From Acidobacteriota bacterium (GTDB taxonomy: Bacteria > Acidobacteriota > Vicinamibacteria > Vicinamibacterales > Vicinamibacteraceae), in contig JACDAO010000043.1 in the NCBI GenBank assembly GCA_013695405.1, positions 1 through 8,297 of the forward strand: DNA of 8,297 bases. Reading direction: 5' to 3'. The notes beneath the pieces were generated by a model that saw only the letters and a list, made by a program, of their open reading frames with translations, made no database searches and was not told the origin of the DNA. The position numbers and the translations under genes were made by a program. Shown here piece by piece: positions 5,470 to 8,297 of this stretch; the stretch's first letter is position 1; the number at the start of each line of letters is the position of its first letter.

Positions 5470-7280
5470 ACGGGTTCCTTGACGGCATGGACGCGGCCGA
5501 CGGCCGGCGCGGGAATCTCGCTCATCTTACCCGACGGCCAGCGGATCACCGCGCGCTCGACGACCCGTGTCCCGCCCAGTCCGAAGTGAAGCCGGCGCTG
5601 GTTCTGGGCGCAGAAACCCGAGCCGCCGGACACCTCCTGCACCTGCCGCTGTCCCGCCCAGTGCAGCGTCAATTGGGCGCCGACGGCGCTGCGATTGGTG
5701 CAGCGCGTCCCCGCGCCGATCTCGGGTCGGCACCCGCCTTCCAGGTCGAAGCCAATCCAGGCGCGATCCGGCGCCACCTCGTTGCGATAGAGCAGCAGCG
5801 GCCCGCGCTGGTTGGCCACGACCACGTCGAGCGCGCCACGATTGGCAAAGTCGGCCAGTGCCACCGAGCGGCCGTCGTAGCGGTCGGTCACGCCGACCAT
5901 CGGCGCCACATCGACGAAGCGCCCGGCGCCGTCGTTGATCCAGACGCGCTTGGCCTGGTAGCCGGCCAGGCTGCGGCGGCCCATCGCCGGCCAGTTCTTC
6001 GCATCCGCGATCACCACCTCGTGGCCACCCGCGACCTTGGAGTAGTCGTACCAGTAGCTCTCGGTGCGCGACGCCGAGACGAAGCCGTTGACCAGGTAGA
6101 GGTCGAGCGCGCCGTCGTTGTTCAGGTCGCCGAACTGCGCGCCGAAGCTCCAGCCGCCGAGATCGATGCCCATCGACCGCGCCAGGTTTTCGTAGGTCGG
6201 CAGGGCACCCGCCGCGGGCTCGCCCGGGACCCACAGGTTGTTGCCCTGAATCAGGATGCCTTCTTCGGAGATGTTCGAGACGTAGATCGCGAACCGGCCC
6301 TGGTTGAGCACGTCGCCAACCGACGCGCTCATCCCGCTCTTGGGCGCGTAGCCGACCCCACTCTCGCGCCCCATCTCCTTGAACTGTCCGCGGTCGTTGA
6401 CGAACAGCTCGGAGACCCCGTAGTCGTTGGCGACGAACAGATCGGGATAGCCGCTGCCGCGCAGGTCCGCGGCGACCGCCGCCAGGGTCCAGCGCGTCGA
6501 CTGCAGGCCGCGGGCCGCGCTCACTTCCTCGAAGCGACCCCCGCCGAGGTTGCGGTAGAGATACTTGCGTCCGCCGTTGGCGGCGTACTCGAAGCTCTCG
6601 GGCATCACCCGCGTGCTCGGCAGCCGCCACAGGTCGACACTCTCCGCGTAGTAGCCGCCCATGAAGAAATCGAGCCGGCCGTCACGGTCGAAGTCGAACC
6701 AGATCACCGAGTTGATGTTGGCCCAGGCGGGCAGCCCCACGCTCCCGCTGACGCGCGTGAACCCCCGGCCGCCGTCGTTGTGGAAGAGCTCTGGCCGTCC
6801 CCAGCGGTACAGCAGCAGGTCCTCGAAGCCGTCGTTGTCGTAGTCGCCCCAGGCCGAGCCCATCGAGACACCGGTCGCCGGCTCGTTGAGCGCCGCCACA
6901 CCGAGCGCCGCGGCGACGTCCTCGAACGTCCCGTCGCCACGATTGCGATAGAGATGATTGCTCGATCCTTCCTGGCTGTCGGTGACGTACAGGTCGGCAT
7001 GGCCGTCAGCATCGAAGTCGACCACCGACACCGCCGCCCCCATCGCCGCCACCTGCGGCATGATGTGCGCCAGCTTGGTATCGAAGGTCGGGCTCCGGTG
7101 CACCACGTCGATGCCCGCGGCGCGGGCCGACTCGATCAGCCGGAAGCCGTAGCGCGCCTGAGCATCGGCGACGGTCTGCGCGGTCTCCGGCCCGGCCCGT
7201 CCGGCGCGACGGATGATCCACGGCGTCGCCAGCAGCAGCACGAAGAACACCGCGAGCAGGGGCTTGGCGTATCGGGTCAC
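5466..7280 (-). CDS. FG-GAP/VCBS propeller protein with C-terminal ASPIC/UnbV domain (CRTAC1-like)
   Basis: A complete 604-residue extracytoplasmic protein. Residues 6-23 (KPLLAVFFVLLLATPWII) are a signal peptide or N-terminal membrane anchor; no lipobox Cys is seen. About seven repeats of the FG-GAP/VCBS type follow, with calcium-loop motifs at DFDADGHAD (88-96), DYDNDGFED (146-154), DFDRDGRLD (196-204), DLRGSGYPD (272-280, degenerate), GDVLNQGRF (322-330, degenerate), DLNNDGALD (385-393) and DFANRGALD (477-485). This count suits an integrin-like seven-bladed beta-propeller binding Ca2+. The C-terminus is an ASPIC/UnbV domain (PF07593): NRSAVGAQLTLHW, SGGSGFCAQNQRRLHFGLGG and VIRWPSGK (529-585). 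Cys517 and Cys527 flank a short insert before it and could form a disulfide. The GTG start at 7280 overlaps the upstream stop in GTGA and has no Shine-Dalgarno, so translation is probably coupled. The stop overlaps the UnbU-like ATG. Such proteins are thought to bind other proteins or polysaccharides; the ligand is unknown. Confidence 0.9.
   Translation of the reverse strand: MTRYAKPLLAVFFVLLLATPWIIRRAGRAGPETAQTVADAQARYGFRLIESARAAGIDVVHRSPTFDTKLAHIMPQVAAMGAAVSVVDFDADGHADLYVTDSQEGSSNHLYRNRGDGTFEDVAAALGVAALNEPATGVSMGSAWGDYDNDGFEDLLLYRWGRPELFHNDGGRGFTRVSGSVGLPAWANINSVIWFDFDRDGRLDFFMGGYYAESVDLWRLPSTRVMPESFEYAANGGRKYLYRNLGGGRFEEVSAARGLQSTRWTLAAVAADLRGSGYPDLFVANDYGVSELFVNDRGQFKEMGRESGVGYAPKSGMSASVGDVLNQGRFAIYVSNISEEGILIQGNNLWVPGEPAAGALPTYENLARSMGIDLGGWSFGAQFGDLNNDGALDLYLVNGFVSASRTESYWYDYSKVAGGHEVVIADAKNWPAMGRRSLAGYQAKRVWINDGAGRFVDVAPMVGVTDRYDGRSVALADFANRGALDVVVANQRGPLLLYRNEVAPDRAWIGFDLEGGCRPEIGAGTRCTNRSAVGAQLTLHWAGQRQVQEVSGGSGFCAQNQRRLHFGLGGTRVVERAVIRWPSGKMSEIPAPAVGRVHAVKEPV
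5475..5480 (-). promoter_or_regulatory. Shine-Dalgarno for the UnbU-like gene, inside the UnbV-like gene
   Basis: AAGGAA on the minus strand, 5 bases before ATG 5469, lies within the last codons (…VKEPV) of the upstream gene. It supports ATG 5469 as the start and coupled translation across the ATGA overlap. Confidence 0.6.
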
Positions 7281-8297
7281 GGCTGCGGCTCGGCGCTGGC
7301 ACCGCGCAGCGCCTGACGCGCGCGGTCGGCGGAGACGTAGCGAGTGTGGTACGTCGCGAAGTCGGCGGCGTGGCGGCGGTAGACCGGATCGTCCTCGATC
7401 GTCGTCGGCGGCTGGTCGTAGCGCGGCGAGGCATGGGTCGGCAGCGGCAGCACCGTCCGCGAAAACGAGGTGTTGAAGTCGCCGTCCTTGACCCAGCCGT
7501 CGCCGAGCACCAGGAAGTCGCGGACCATCCCGGCTGGCGGCGGCGCCACCTCGGCGAAACGCAGCGCCAGTTCGTCGCCGGCATTCATGATCACGTAGCG
7601 GTCGTCGACCGCGCCGAGCAAGGGCCGGACGTCACCGAGGCGGGTGTGGTAGCCCTCGAGATCCAGCCAGCGTGGCGCGGTGCCCTCCACCGCATATCGT
7701 GGCCGCTCCGGCACGCTCGGCTCGTGCGGCACGAGCGCGGAATAGCCGCGGTAGCGCAAGTCGGCCGATTGCAGCGGCAGCCGCCTGGCGGTCACCGCCA
7801 CGTCGGGGCGCCCGACCGCCCAGGCCAGCCGATCCCAGAAGATCTCGAGGTTGGTGGTGAGGCGCAGCCGGCGTGGTGCGCCGGGGGCGAACAGACCCGC
7901 CAGGTCGATCAGCATCGTCTTGTCCTTGCCGGACGGAAAGCCCAGCCTGGGCCGGACGACGTGGAACTGGCCGCGGGCGTCGGCAACTTCCAGCGACAGT
8001 CCCTGCGGCGCCTCGTGCGCGCCCTGCGCCAAGGCGACGTTGATCGAGCTGTCGGTCGGGTGCACCCAGCCTTGCGCGACCAGCCACAGCGGCCCGGTCA
8101 GCGGCGCCTGCTCGGGCAGTGTCATCTCGACGTGGTGCCGCCGCGTCACGCCCTGCCAGCGGCCGCGACCGGCGAAGTCGAGGTGCCGGTCGTCTCGCGC
8201 GACGACGCGATCGCGCACGTCGGCGCCCTGGTCGTCGGCGACCGCGGCGAACGGCTGCAGCGGACCGGTGACGATCGGCCGCTGCACCGGCGCCGGC
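7277..8297 (-). CDS. C-terminal part of a large conserved protein upstream of UnbV (5' end outside window)
   Basis: The frame is open to the window edge, leaving 339 visible residues. The GTG at 8287 is probably an internal codon, because the protein starts there in mid-domain and the frame stays open before it. Motifs, counted from 8287, are WQGVTRRHHVEM (44-55), LVAQGWVHPTDSSINVAL (69-86), GFPSGKDKTMLIDLAGLF (116-133), LRLTTNLEIFWDRLAW (141-156), GDVRPLLGAVDDRYVIMNAGDE (218-239), LGDGWVKDGDFNTSFSRTVLPLP (261-283) and DDPVYRRHAADFATYHTRYV (299-318). From memory this resembles the end of long acidobacterial proteins whose earlier parts carry FG-GAP/ASPIC and TPR repeats. That earlier part is not visible here, so the assignment is tentative. 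The segment has no membrane helix and few Cys, and looks like beta-rich extracytoplasmic sequence with many Trp/Tyr/Asp turns. It ends in GTGA, overlapping the UnbV-like start by four bases, and is the earliest visible gene of the operon. I assign no function. Confidence 0.7.
   Translation of the reverse strand, partial: PAPVQRPIVTGPLQPFAAVADDQGADVRDRVVARDDRHLDFAGRGRWQGVTRRHHVEMTLPEQAPLTGPLWLVAQGWVHPTDSSINVALAQGAHEAPQGLSLEVADARGQFHVVRPRLGFPSGKDKTMLIDLAGLFAPGAPRRLRLTTNLEIFWDRLAWAVGRPDVAVTARRLPLQSADLRYRGYSALVPHEPSVPERPRYAVEGTAPRWLDLEGYHTRLGDVRPLLGAVDDRYVIMNAGDELALRFAEVAPPPAGMVRDFLVLGDGWVKDGDFNTSFSRTVLPLPTHASPRYDQPPTTIEDDPVYRRHAADFATYHTRYVSADRARQALRGASAEPQP

Noticed and set aside
3538..5589. Plus-strand frame of 683 codons crossing three minus-strand genes
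   Set aside because: It is very Arg/His/Gln-rich, has no domain, and runs antisense through the MBL gene, the spacer and the membrane protein gene, all supported by clear motifs on the other strand.
5487..7316. Plus-strand frame of 609 codons opposite the FG-GAP/ASPIC gene
   Set aside because: It mirrors the repeats of the real gene; translation is low-complexity and has no recognisable domain.

Overview
The window is high-GC DNA (hand-counted 60-base lines give about 55-58% in the small minus-strand gene at 675-1094 and about 68% in the right half). It reads as bacterial chromosome, probably Gram-negative. The FG-GAP/ASPIC protein family, its large neighbour and the overall gene style suggest Acidobacteriota, perhaps the Vicinamibacteria side. 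That assignment is inference from family resemblance; no marker gene in the window fixes it.

Left part (1-2473). The window opens inside the 3' end of a plus-strand outer-membrane beta-barrel gene. Its stop codon coincides with the -10 box of a good sigma70-type promoter for a tRNA-Asn(GTT) gene at 579-653. A short hairpin then separates the tRNA from a converging minus-strand DUF1801 gene. That gene is divergent from a complete CorA-type Mg2+/Co2+ channel gene, and corA appears to start without a leader. The 306 bases after corA hold no intact gene. They hold remains of a Phd/YefM-type antitoxin: its N-terminal motif is on the plus strand and its frameshifted middle and C-terminal part is on the minus strand, as if an inversion had split the gene.

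Middle (2474-4335). Two minus-strand genes form a tight pair: a metallo-beta-lactamase-fold hydrolase with a C-terminal membrane helix, then an alpha/beta hydrolase. The second probably starts at a TTG two bases after the first gene's stop, with its Shine-Dalgarno inside the first gene. The 282-base spacer at 4336-4617 holds three inverted repeats, including a 36-base nested palindrome.

Right part (4618-8297). Three minus-strand genes form an operon joined by two 4-base overlaps (GTGA, then ATGA). In transcription order they are the C-terminal part of a large conserved protein cut by the window edge, a 604-residue secreted or membrane-anchored FG-GAP propeller with a C-terminal ASPIC/UnbV domain, and a polytopic membrane protein resembling RnfD/NqrB. 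The last two match the UnbV and UnbU types known from enediyne biosynthesis clusters, but nothing in this window is an enediyne polyketide synthase gene. This operon is the most interesting unit here: a coupled extracytoplasmic-plus-membrane module of unknown function.
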